Shown: in pieces, positions 34,721 through 45,538 of the stretch
How positions within the stretch are numbered: the stretch's first letter is position 1
Layout of the letters: each line of letters opens with the position of its first letter
From: Phaseolus vulgaris
Lineage: Eukaryota; Streptophyta; Magnoliopsida; Fabales; Fabaceae
Direction: 5' to 3'
Assembly (NCBI RefSeq): GCF_000499845.2
Contig: NC_023755.2
Span: forward strand, 7,880,847 to 7,944,846
DNA: 64,000 nt
Program-made: the position numbers and the translations under genes
The notes under the pieces: generated by a model
What the model was told of the DNA's origin: nothing
What the model saw: the letters and a program-made list of their open reading frames with translations, nothing else
The model's database searches: none

Positions 34721-36390
34721 TCACTTGGCAATGAAATTCCCTTCATCAATGGGGGATATTCTCACGGTCCACATCGACCAGAAGGAGGCAAGAGAATGCT
34801 ATGTTAAAAGCCTTAAAGTAGAGCCTCTGAAGAACGACCTCTCTCCCAAGAGAAAATCCTCTCAGAAGGATCGCTCATCCCGAGAGGCCCGGCCGATGCC
34901 GATGGAACCAACCGTAGCATTGGTGGATATTGACCCTCAGATGACCAAGGACAGGCTGGAAGCTAGGGAAGAGCTGCGACGAGTACCCTTCCTAAACGAG
35001 GAGCGTAGTACCGCTGTTGGAACAGCCATGGTGGCAACCAAGGCCGAGATAATGCACGCCACGCTTAAGAAGAATGTAGATCTGTTTGCGTGCACACCAT
35101 CTGATATGCTAGGTGTAAGCCCGGATATCATCACACATAGGTTATCGGTGTTCAAAGAAGCACAGTCGATCGCCCAAAAGAAGAGAGATTACAGCGATAA
35201 GAAGCGCCTAGCAGCAAAATCAGAAGCCAAGAAGCTTCTATCGGCCGGGTTTATACACGAAGCCCAGTACACGACTTGGTTGACCAATGTCATCATGGTT
35301 ACCAAGCCGAACGGTAAGTGGAGGATGTGCGTCGGCTAAAGGAACCTCAACAGTGCCTGCCCGAAAGACTCCTACCCCCTACCGAACATCGATCGACTAG
35401 TGGATGGGGCGGCCGACCATAAGATCCTTAGCTTCTTGGACGCTTAATCTGGGTATAACCAGATAAGTATGCACCCCAAGGACAAAGAAAAGACAACTTT
35501 CATGACGGCCGACGCCAACTACTATTACGAGGTCATGTCGTTCGGCCTCAAGAAAGTAGGGGCGACTTACCAACTCCTTATGGATAAGATCTTCCGATGG
35601 TTGATCGGTTGGTGTATAGAGGTGTACATGGACAACATCGTAGTGAAGTCTAACTCTTTTGACCGTCACGTAGAGGACCTCGAGGAGGTGTTCAAAGCCC
35701 TCAGGGGGGCTAATATGAAGCTCAATCCCGAAAAGTGCACATTCGGGGTTGCATGGGGGAAGTTTCTGGGTTTCATGCTGACCCACAAAGGATAAAGGCT
35801 AATCCCGACAAATGTCGAGCCATCGTCGACATGAGGAGTCCGAAGAACATTAAGGAGGTACAACAACTCCTAGGACGCCTAACAACCCTCTACAGGTTCG
35901 TCCCCCGATTGGCCGAACAAACAAAGCCGATGGTGCAGCTACTTCAGAAGGAAACCAAGTTCAGTTGGGACGACAGATGCGAGGAAATCTTATAGCAACT
36001 GAAGGATTTTCTAACATCTCCATCAGTCATCAAAAAGTCGATGCCCGACCAGCCCATTCTGGTGTATTTGGCGGTCTCAGAGGAGGTGATCAGTGTTGCG
36101 TTGGTATAGGAGGTCGAAAGCGAAGAATGATCGATATACTTCGTTAGTCGGATGCTCCATGCAGTCGAAACGAGATACCAGATGATCGAAAGGTGGCTCT
36201 CGCCCTAGTCCTGACGGCATGTCGAATGCGCCCTTATTTTCAAAATCATTCCATCACGGTAAGGACCGACTACCCCATCTTTAAAATTTTATCTAACCCT
36301 GATCTTGTAGGACGAATGATAGGATGGTTGGTCGAGCTCTTCGAATTTGACATCTGGTATCAACCGAGAGGGGCCATCAAATCCCAGTGC
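34721..36390 (+). pseudogene. Tat reverse transcriptase and RNase H
   Basis: RT segments in order: EAKKLLSAGFIHEAQYTTWL, NGKWRMCVG, CPKDSYPLPNIDRLVDG, MHPKDKEKTTFMT, then VYMDNIVVKS. The catalytic Tyr-x-Asp-Asp is Tyr-Met-Asp-Asn (35625-35636), so the second aspartate is lost. A frameshift follows near 35794, then the RT thumb/RNase H connection and RHPYFQNHSITVRTDYPI-like RNase H segments. Stops at several places confirm it is dead. Confidence 0.88.
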
Positions 36391-36910
36391 CTAACCGACT
36401 TCTCGGTTGAGCTTACCCCGCTGCCACACCTATTGGCCGGATGGACGCTCTATGTGGATGGCCCCTCCAACAAAACAACATGTGGAGCAGGAGTCATCTT
36501 GGAAGGACTAGGCGATCTCCTCCTGGAGCAAGCACTTTAGTTTAGATTCAACCCGACCAACAACCAGGCCGAATACGAGGCCTTGCTCGTTGGGTTAAAC
36601 TTAGCCTACGACATGGGAGCACGCGAGGTCTTATGCAAAAGCGACTCCCAGGTCATGGTCGGCCAGATCTCAGGGGAGTTCGAAGTGAAATAACCTTTGC
36701 TGCAATGATACTACCATGTCGCCCGAAACAGCATCGTCCGCTTCCACAATGCACTTGTGAAACACATACCAAGGCAGGAAAACAAAAGGGTCGACGCCTT
36801 ATCTCGGCTCTCGGTCACAAAGAAGAAGAGCCACCAACGATCAGTCATACAAATATAGCTAAGACACCCCAGCGTGTCAGAAACCGAATGTCTTGCAATA
36901 GCCGAGACCA
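36391..36910 (+). pseudogene. Tat second (archaeal-type) RNase H
   Basis: WTLYVDGPSNKTTCGAGVIL opens the domain (first catalytic Asp in VDG), then FRFNPTNNQAEYEALLVGL (Glu), CKSDSQVMVGQISGEF (Asp), and HIPRQENKRVDALSRL at the end. This extra RNase H between RNase H and integrase marks the Tat lineage. It contains stops at 36538 and further on. Confidence 0.85.
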
Positions 36911-36999
36911 AATCCGATAGCTAGATGACCCCCATCATTCAATACCTTGAGCACAACACATGCAAACCAAAAGAAGAGAACACGGTGAAACAATAGTGT

Positions 37000-38100
37000 G
37001 CTCGGTACACCATGATAAACGAAGATCTATACCAAAGAGGCTACTCAGTCCCCCTGCTCAAGTGCATCACCAACGAGCAGGTCGAGTATGTCCTTACCGA
37101 GATACACGAGGGGGTGTGCGACAACCATTCGGGGGCACGAACGATGGCTGCTAAGGTCTTTAGAGTTGGCTACTATTGGCCAACTATCCAAGGAGACTGC
37201 ATCGAGTATGTGAAGAAATGTGCCAAATGCCAAGAGTTCGGTCCCCTCCATCATGCTAAACCAGAAATGCTACACAGCCTCATGTCTCCATCTGGGGAAT
37301 GGACATCACCGGCCCCTTCGCACCAGGGAAAGGGCAGACCAAGTTCTTCCTCGTCGGAGTCGACTACTTTACCAAATGGATCGAAGCCGAGCCACTTGCA
37401 TCCATCTCGGCCAAGAACGTCCAAAACTTTGTATGGCGAAGTATCGTGTGTCGATTTGGCATACCAAACATGATAATGATCGATAATGGGCGGAAGTTCA
37501 TTGACCAAGGGCTCCAATCCTTTTATGTCGGCCTCGACATCAAGTCCATAACAGCCTCGGTCGAGCACCCACAAGCCAACAGTCAAGTCGAGGCCGCAAA
37601 TAAGGTCATTCTGAACGAGTTGAAGAAGCGCATAGGCAAAGCGAAAGGTCGATGGACAGAAGAACTGATAAAGGTCCTATGGGCATACAGATGCACCCCC
37701 TAGACAACCACACAAGAAACACCATACAGCTTGACGTGTAGGACCGAGGCAATGATACTGGTCTTGGTGGGTGATCCTACCATCCGAAGGCAAATGTTCG
37801 ACCTTACCCTAAATGTGGAAAGCCTAGTGGCCAACCTCGATTTGGTAAGCAAGCTTCACGATAAAAGCAAGATCCGAGAGATCGCATGCAAGCTTCGGGC
37901 ATCAAGACGCTACAACACCAAAGTCCGACCGAGGAGTTTCCAGAAGGGAGACATCATTTGGAGGATGCGAAGCGACACAAGAAGAAACGAATGGAAGTTA
38001 TCGTCCAACTGGGAAGGACCATTTCGAGTCTGAGAAGTCGCAAAGGGGGAGCTTATCATTTAGAATGACTTTCGGGCAAAATTATACCAAGGACGTGAGA
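37000..38100 (+). pseudogene. Tat integrase
   Basis: The H2C2 zinc-binding segment (HEGVCDNHSGARTMAAK, KKCAKCQE) is followed by the catalytic core: MDITGPFAPG, FFLVGVDYFTKWIEAEPL, IMIDNGRKF, SVEHPQANSQVEAANK. The D-D-E residues can be seen across two frames. The C-terminal part runs to WEGPFRV and is interrupted at 37701 (Gln to TAG) and 38031. It is the closest local match to the fragment at 1212-2400. Confidence 0.9.
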
Positions 38101-38214
38101 TGCCATGCACCTTAAGTTTTAATACAGCTGAAAGAAATAAAGTTACGCACTATTTCCTCACCCGACTGGGAAGGTTTTAACGAGGTGTTTCTCTCAAATA
38201 TTACTACTGCTCAC

Positions 38215-38440
38215 TCCGTCAAAGACACGATTCGGTCTGGATTAAGCATTAACCGGCATACCCTGTCGACACCGCCCAACTCAATTCGTTCTGGATGAAA
38301 CCTTAACCAACATACCCTGCTAATACTGCTCAACTTGGTTTGGTCTATACATAGCCTTAACTGACATACCCTGTCAATACCTCACACTCGGTTCGGTCTG
38401 GACATAGCCTTAACCAGCATACCTTGTCGACACTGAGTAA
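38215..38440. repeat. 54-bp tandem repeat, four copies
   Basis: ATACCCTG (ATACCTTG in the last copy) recurs at 38258, 38312, 38366 and 38419, together with TTCGGTCTGG-like and CCTTAACC words. It sits just after integrase, the same relative place as the 49-bp repeat at 2540-2945 but with unrelated sequence. Confidence 0.85.
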
Positions 38441-38716
38441 CACGCTGACATCATAACGATGTTCATTACATAAATAAACCTAAAAAGTCGATCGCCCATT
38501 TTAACTTGTTAATTTAGAAGACTCGTATTACTGGCTGACGTTTTAACTTGTGAAAAATTTTGTTTAAATTCGTTTAGACTGAACATACACAGCAGTGAAA
38601 GAAAACGACTGATGTATTAATTGAAGCAAAACGGGGAGGCCACACCCCGGCCTCAGGGGGAGAGAAACGCAAAGCAAAATGGTCACATCCCGACTGAAGG
38701 AAAAGACTTAAGAAAA

Positions 38717-40769
38717 CTAATCGTGTTGGTCTTCGTCTTCCTTCTCTTCGGTCAGCCTAGAGTGCTGCCTCGCCAAAGCCTTCATCTCAGCAATCGGCAT
38801 AATCCGATCTTGGTACACCTCGCTCTCAGGATCGAAGGTACCAGATGTCGGCGACCCCCCATAAAGAACATGGGCTTGGCGAACAACTTTGAGGAAGCTC
38901 TGCTTAAGCAGCTCCTCGGTCTGGTCGTATTTGCAGTCCATCTCCGCCTCGACCTCGTCCTTGGCAGCTTCCAAGCGAGCCAGCTCGGTCACCATCGTCG
39001 AGATCTTCTCATCCCTCTCCCCCACCATCTTCTTCAGTTGGGTGTTTTCAGCCGTCACCCTCTCCACCTCGGCCTCCACCTCCACCAGGCGACGCTCAGC
39101 CTCAACAGCCCCTTGTTGAGCCTTTTCCTCCTCAGCCACCTCCCGAGCAAGTCTCTCCGAGAATTCGGAGTTAGCAGCTAAAGACTGCTTCAGATTGCCT
39201 AACACCTCGGCCAACTTATGCTCCAGCTGGGATATCTCCTCGACATGTCCATCTCGGTCCTAAGATCCCAACTGGATCATGACCAGTGACCGGTAGAGCA
39301 TCTCCAAGCCCCCCTTGAGCAAGTTCGATGTAGGGACGACCAGGATGACCTCTCGGGTGGCTTCGGGAAGTGCATGTCACACCCCCCGAGAAAACTGCAT
39401 GTCACCCCCAAGAACGGCCAAGGGTGACATTGGAACCTCCATCGACCGACCGGTCTTTGGAGGAGCGATCGTCTTCTCAGCTCGGCAGGGCGAAGGCGAG
39501 TCCATTTCAATGGCCTCCCGACGAGGCGGCAGCATGGGCATCGACCCAAGGGAGCGGGTAGTTGTGGCAATGTTGCTCCCCTCCCTTGGTCGTTTCTTGG
39601 ACTTGCTGGAAGGGCCAGTCGAACCCTTACCAGTGCGGGCACCCGAGCCCTTTCCAGCATTCAACGTGTCAATGATGGGCCGCCCCTTCCTCTCGGTAGC
39701 ATGTTGCCTAAAGGCGTCCAACACATCAGCTCCAAGGGAGCACTTCTGATCCATAATCTCTGCAAAAATAACAAGTATCAGTAAGCAGTTAAAATAGCGA
39801 CCGATAGCAAAGGGAAATTCTCATACCCTTAACGACCGCCCAACGCGCCGATTCGGTGTATGCACTGATCAACTTCCTCGTAGGAAGCTTCCTCGGGAGC
39901 GCATCGAAGAGTGAGAGAATCTCCAACTCATTGGCACCCCCGGTCGGCCTAGGCCACTCCTTAAATTCGTGAGGTTGGCTAGTCCAGTAGTGGGGAAACC
40001 TCAACCGACCGATCTCGTCGAAGAAATTGGTTGTCACCTCCGCTCGAATACAAACTTTAACAAACCTCTCTTCGAATCTTTTATAAGAGGTGGCAAAAGA
40101 ATTGAAGAGAACACACCCTGACCGACCGATCAACGAGTGCCACGAAACAAGGTTGGCTGGATGAGACATATAATAGGATAGAAAAGAAGAAAGAGAAAGG
40201 TAAAGACGAAGGACATTGTATATCAGGCGAAAGGCCTGAAGGGACGCCTAGGTGTTTGGGTGAATCTGGGTGGGAGCCACATTGAGCACCTGAAGGACAC
40301 CCATTGTAAACTTATCAAAAGGAAGAGAGACATGTAAGTTCGAAAAAAGACAGGAATACATGTAGAAGAAGGGAGGACTGGTACCCGGTCTCCCCATACA
40401 AACACTCTCGGTCGGTAGGCATGCCTCAACGCAAAAGAAATTGGAACGCCCGCTCGCCTTAAAAACTGGGCACCTATCCAAAAATTTGGAAACATAAACC
40501 TCGGTTGAAAAGGTAGACGAGATCCTAACAAACTTAGGATCGACCTAGCCAAGATCTACCCGAGAAACGGTCAGCAGGGGAGAGCCCGACCGGTCAATAG
40601 CGTTGGCTGGGTCATCTCCCCTAACAACCTCTACCTGGTGTGGCACGTCGGCCACACCGATCGACAAAGAGTCGGTTGTAGAGGACCCAAAAGACGAAGA
40701 AGAAGAGGGAGGAGCGAGAGGAGGAGAAGGGGAAGCAGAAGAAGAAGTAGGCCAAGACAGGGTAGACAT
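38717..40769 (-). pseudogene. Antisense ORF of the Tat element
   Basis: On the minus strand from ATG at 40769: a Ser/Pro-rich start (MSTLSWPTSSS), a block including HVSLPFDKFTMGVLQVLNVA (about 40340-40280), then RLRFPHYWTSQPHEFKEWP and PRKLPTRKLISAYTESA (40010-39860), a gap that looks like an intron near 39800, a basic linker (SKSKKRPREG), and a long coiled coil (39214-38717, with AEVEAEVERVTAENTQL-type heptads). Few stops interrupt it (for example at 39376 and 39262), about as many as in the sense genes. The central block resembles proteins labelled 'putative gypsy type transposon' (Pfam Transposase_28), from memory. Its function is unknown. Confidence 0.65.
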
Positions 40770-41130
40770 GACTAACCTTACACAAAGCCGAAAATCGAGA
40801 CACATCAGGAGGACAAGGTAACACTCGGATATCAGAGCAATTAGCAGAGAGGTAGCATAGTACCTCGACACTGTTGGAACCACTATTTATAGGCACCAGG
40901 GACCTCAAAAGATGAAACGTCGCAATGATCTCAACCATTAGATCTCCCAGATCCAACGACTCACAATGCTTCGCGCCCAAGAACCCTTCATTAATGCGGG
41001 TCACGTCGCGCCGCCTGAGGTCACTTCATACCTTGGGAAGTCCAACAATCACTAATTCAATAAGGACTGACCGAGGGTCAGTGCTTCAAAGACTAATCAG
41101 ATACGTTCATCCTCGAGCCTAGGGGGCAAG

Positions 41131-41612
41131 TGTACCGGCATGGACCGAACGACCAAATACCATAACTCGATCTCCTTGACTGAGCTGACTGAGCCCTACA
41201 CGGACGTGCAGGCCGACCGACACACCTAAACTAGTAACGCTCAAATCAAGGTCAGTAAAGCTAACTACCATTAAGAACTAGGTAATACGCCCTTAAGTGC
41301 AATCCATTCCATTAATCCGACCCAATAAGGTAAGTCCATTAAAATAATATAAATAGCGCACATTTCAAGAACAAGGTACGTCATTATCACTGTACATCTC
41401 CGAGTGCCGAATACCCCTTTTATTAACTTGAGCTTCGGAGTGCCTTTTGCAGGTACCCCATTCGGCATTCACCTGAGACTGAGCGACCGAGACCCGAAGG
41501 AGTAACATTGAGATGAGAAGGATCACAGTGAAGCTTCGAGAGTCTGCCCGAAGGAAGGAAGGAGACGAAGTCATTCAATAGTTTTGTAGGTCCCATCTCC
41601 CTAGTAGGAACA
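41131..41612 (+). repeat. 3' LTR of the Tat element
   Basis: Starts TGTACCGGCATGG, ends AGTAGGAACA, and aligns end to end with 32331-32817 with scattered substitutions and small gaps. TATA-like AATATAAATAGCG near 41346. Confidence 0.93.
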
Positions 41613-42755
41613 CTTTGATATGCCGCTTAGCCTAGAAAGGGAAAGGTTTTGCTTTATGGTGCAGGTTGTGAAAGAAGAAAGTGTTGTTCGATTTTTAGTT
41701 AGGCTGCTAAATAGGTAGCCGGTGGCAAATGTAGAATTATGAGGAGGCATTGTAAGTGCGGGTTGGAAAAGTAGCCATCAAGAGAAAAGTTATGCAGATT
41801 GAAAGGAAGAACAACAACAATTCAAGTTTTTGTTACCTCTTGGAAAGTGATACTTGGAAGATGTTGCAGGGATAATGTATGAGACCATAAAGCAAATGCA
41901 TGTTGAATGAATGAGCAGAATGTCCCTTTTTATTTGTCCTTGTTCAACATCGCTAGATATATTGTTTTGAAGTTTTTTTTGTAATACTGTGTTGAGTCTT
42001 CCTTCGGAGTGTAGGATTGGAGATTGTACTAAAATCCAATTATATAAGGATTGGAACACCTAAAATATCCTCTTTTTTTTAATTTTATTAATTTTTGACT
42101 GAAAAAATAAATAAACAAAAAATCAACGTTCATCCCGTCATAAATTAAGACTTGGAGGGGACAAATAGTATATTTCTATGTTATTTGACCAATTTATACA
42201 TTTAAAGAATAAAAAAAAAACTAAATACATTTAATTATAATTCTATTACATTGAGTGATTGCAACTGTCTGGGCAACATATCCACCACTCATCTTAATAC
42301 CTATATTCGTTATTACTTTTCCATTAAAATGACTTAAAATACATACATAACATAAACCAAAAACAAATTTTAGTTGGTTGAAAGAACTCAATTCCCATTT
42401 GTGAAAAATAATTATTGAATATCTACAATGAACTGTTGCATAATAGTCCTGCTAACTTGTGTTCTTGGAATAATGGTTAAGGAATTAAAAGAGAATTTCT
42501 TTTGTTGAAAATTATATAAGAACATATTAAAAATTCATAAGAGAATATATATTTCCACATCTTTATAGAAGATTTATTTATTTTATTTCTTAACTAGTAC
42601 TCTTAAATCATTGTGTTCTTTATATAGATACTGAAATAGTTACAGAACAAACTATAATGATTAACTCATAACTAATTTATTTTAGGTTCCAATAATAGAA
42701 TACACAACCTCAAAAACTCTAATATCCAAACACATCAAGATTGCAAGCAATTGTA
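41613..42755. other. Intergenic DNA
   Basis: No gene is supported. The first 450 bp are less AT-rich than the rest but show no domain in any frame. The remainder is the AT-rich 3' flank of the minus-strand oxygenase. Confidence 0.4.
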
Positions 42756-44916
42756 TCATAACTTGAAGTGCAGTAGTGCAGAGGTTCCACTGCCACTTGC
42801 ATAACGATGTGCCATGTAATCTTTAAGGGAAATTTCTCTGTACACTGGTGGATGGTCTTCACAAACCAATTCCTTTATTGGACCAAAGACTTTTGATATA
42901 GCTGTTCTGAAAAAGGATGCAACTGAAATTCTGGGGCCTTGATCATTTGCTAAAACTCTATGTTGAACACTGATGAATTTGTCATTACTCATAAGCTGCA
43001 CAGAAAAACAGTGAAACTGGTGATTACTGGTAAATTCATATTTGATATGTATGACCACTGATGCATTTTTAACACTGAGTCTAAAGAAGTATAAGACTAA
43101 ATGGCATAAATGCAATGGAGATTATGTATTCCTCGTTAATTCTAAGATTTTCAAGCGAAATTCCCATAAATTTTGTTCTGTTTAAATCACAGTATGTAAC
43201 ATAGAACAGCAACATTACTTTAAGCAACTTGTTAGTTTGTTTTTAATATTTGGGCTTGCTTCATCGTCTACATTCGAAGGATAAACCAAAACTCTCTTAC
43301 AACGTACCACTTCAAACTATATTCACGGAAGAAAATTACTGTTTTAACTACTCATTTATTCTATGTACATGTACAAACTTTTTGTTATTAAACTCTAAGC
43401 ATATATATACTTTTTAATCTATGCCTTTTAAAACTAAAGAAACTAAAAGTGTATTAGTAAGAACAGAAACAAGTAAAAATAGTGTATATATATTGAACTA
43501 AGATGCCTAGTTTTTAATGTAGAGATTAAAATGTAAGGATTATACAAGAGATGAAACAAGTAATCAAACCAAAATTATTAATTGGAGATGAATGACAATG
43601 TTATTTTCTGCATGAAAAAAACCCACCTGCAGGAGATCTCCAATGTTCACTACAAGAGCCCCATGCATGGGAGGTACACAAATCCATTGACTGTCATGAA
43701 GAACTTGAAGGCCACCCATCTGATCTTGCAAAAGTATTGTCATAATGTCACCATCTGAGTGCTCTTTGTTTCCCATGGTTAATGCAGGCTCAGGACATGC
43801 AGGGTAATAGTTGCATAGAAGAAGTAGCCCTTCAGCACAACCCTTTTCTTTTAGGTGAAACTTATCAAGGCCAAGAGCCTCTGACAGTAACTCAAACAAC
43901 GCATAAGCAAGAACCATTGTTTTCTTTGAGTATTCAATCACAATATCTCTGCAAGTGTGTCAACTCATCAAACACAAAAGAAATATTAGTTAAGAGAGTC
44001 TTTGTCTGCAAGAGAACATTATTACAGTTACATCTAAAAGAGTTATAAATCTAATGAGCTACATATTTCCTTCCTTTAGAATCGAGGTAAGAATAGGTCA
44101 TACAGCTAGAAGCTCTAATATCATGCTCCATTTCATCTTAAAGTTGCCTATCAGATAGATAAGTTGCACATCAAGAGGATGTAGAATTTTCCAACATTAG
44201 GAAAACTTTCAGTTGCAAAAGTTTTGGGGAAAAATAGTGATAGATTTACTATGTTCCCTTAACAAGAAATTCAGTGTAATGATATCATATCATCACCAAT
44301 TGGATACTGTCCAAGAAATTGTAGCATGTGCAAGTGTAAATAATGCTAAAAGTTGTATAAGTATTATCACAAACCTACAAACTGCAGGAAACTCTTCAGC
44401 TTTGGGGTGATCAGGTGCCAAGGAAAATGCAATAGTATCCCTCCAATCCGCAGAAGGGTCTTCATAAAGAGTATAATTGGAAAGATAAGCAACTTTTCTG
44501 CTGAAATCACGAGTGTAGTACTCTTTCCTCACCTCTGCATCTTGTTGGTGAAACATGCGAGTTCCTTTGATCATTTCATCCAAAACGTGAGTTGGAATTC
44601 CATGATTTATTACCTGAAAAAAGCCCCACTTCTCACATGCATATCTAACTTTTCCCACAACACCATCTCTCAAATTAGGATCATCATGGATACCAGTGAG
44701 ATCAATTATGGGGATACTGATCTTTGAATTCGAAGCACTGACAAATCCATAATCATGAGAGTGGTCACAGTAGAACATACGTGGAACTTTTTCCACACCA
44801 TTTTCTACCAGTTCTTGAACACCAGCCTTTGAATCATCAAATGCCATGAGTTCACTTTTCCTGTCATAACTTGAAAATGTTTCTGTCACTGACTCATGCG
44901 TGCTTGTGACTACCAT
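42756..44916 (-). CDS. 2OG/Fe(II) oxygenase, ACC-oxidase homolog type
   Basis: Three exons on the minus strand: 44916-44375, 43948-43627 and 42995-42756, 367 residues in all. All introns are GT-AG, in the same positions and phases as the paralogue at 11242; exon 2 is again 322 nt. Seen: [14 protein letters not shown] in exon 1, iron ligands H244 (HSD), D246 and H300 (VQHRV), and R310-I-S312 for 2-oxoglutarate. All are intact. Its N-terminus (MVVTSTHES...SYDRKSEL) is closer to the next gene (MVATSTEEL...SYDRRSEL) than to the plus-strand one, so these two arose from a later tandem duplication. Soluble enzyme; the substrate is not deducible. Confidence 0.92.
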
Positions 44917-45216
44917 TCTGAGAGACTATCTATGCATCAAATATGAGTAAGAATGTAACTATCAAGTGTTCAAAACATCAGGATTGAAGAGTAAGTATAT
45001 GGAAAAGAGAATGAAGAATGTTTTCTTTGGAGTTTTTCAAAACATATATAATTGTAGTCTGTGACCAATAAAGTTTGAGTGTTTGTGCTAAAGAAAGAGG
45101 ACATATAGAAGCTTGATTCGCGTGTATAAATCTTCAGTGGTTTTACACGTAAGGTCGCAATTTGAAAGAATCCTATCCTCACATAGAATAATATTAATTT
45201 TATATTGGTAAAAACC

Positions 45217-45221
45217 AAAAA
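45217..45221 (-). terminator. Pol III T-run terminator of tRNA-Lys
   Basis: TTTTT on the minus strand, starting six bases past the tRNA 3' end. Confidence 0.75.
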
Positions 45222-45226
45222 TATTT

Positions 45227-45299
45227 CGCCCACCGTGGGGCTCGAACCCACGACCACAAGGTTAAGAGCCTTGCGCTCTACCAACTGAGCTAGACGGGC
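45227..45299 (-). tRNA. tRNA-Lys (anticodon CUU)
   Basis: 73 nt on the minus strand, read from 45299. The 7-bp acceptor stem pairs GCCCGTC with GGTGGGC (with G-T pairs), the discriminator is G, the anticodon loop is CTCTTAA with anticodon CTT, and GGTTCGAGC is the T arm. A and B box sequences (TAGCTCAGTTGG, GGTTCGAGCC) are intact. A run of five T (45221-45217) six bases downstream is a Pol III terminator. It lies between two oxygenase genes on the same strand. Its 3' end is complementary to the primer binding sites of the Tat elements in this window. Confidence 0.97.
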
Positions 45300-45538
45300 T
45301 TATGCAAAATTTTAAGTGCAAATTAGTAATCAAATGTAATCAACTGTGCATGGCATTAAGCTTGAGCTTAGATTATAAAACCAAAGGTACATAATTTATT
45401 TCTGTAGTCTGAACAGAGACTTTTTTTTTTTTTCAAAGCATGCAATATAACTTAGTTTTCAGTTCTTGAATCTTTGGCCTTGTACCAAAAAGCACAAGTC
45501 ATTCTTAAATATTAAGTGTTGCATGAATTTGCACATAA

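Larger units (their letters stand above)
32331..41612 (+). mobile_element. Full-length Ty3/gypsy Tat-lineage retrotransposon
   Basis: Two LTRs (32331-32817, 487 bp; 41131-41612, 482 bp), both starting TGTACC and ending AGGAACA. A tRNA-Lys primer binding site follows the left LTR and a purine-rich AGGGGGCAAG precedes the right one. Flanking bases ATTTG (left) and CTTTG (right) look like a 5-bp target duplication with one change. The internal order is gag, protease, RT, RNase H, second (archaeal-type) RNase H, integrase, 54-bp minisatellite, antisense ORF. The second RNase H is diagnostic of the Tat lineage. Stops, frameshifts and a mutated RT active site make it non-autonomous. Its GC content is clearly higher than the surrounding DNA. 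Confidence 0.95.

Noticed and set aside
41790..42059. Minus-strand 89-codon ORF next to the Tat 3' LTR
   Set aside because: No recognisable domain, no splice partner and no conservation evidence.
44970..45284. Minus-strand ORF across the tRNA gene
   Set aside because: It overlaps the tRNA-Lys and has no domain; it is a chance frame.
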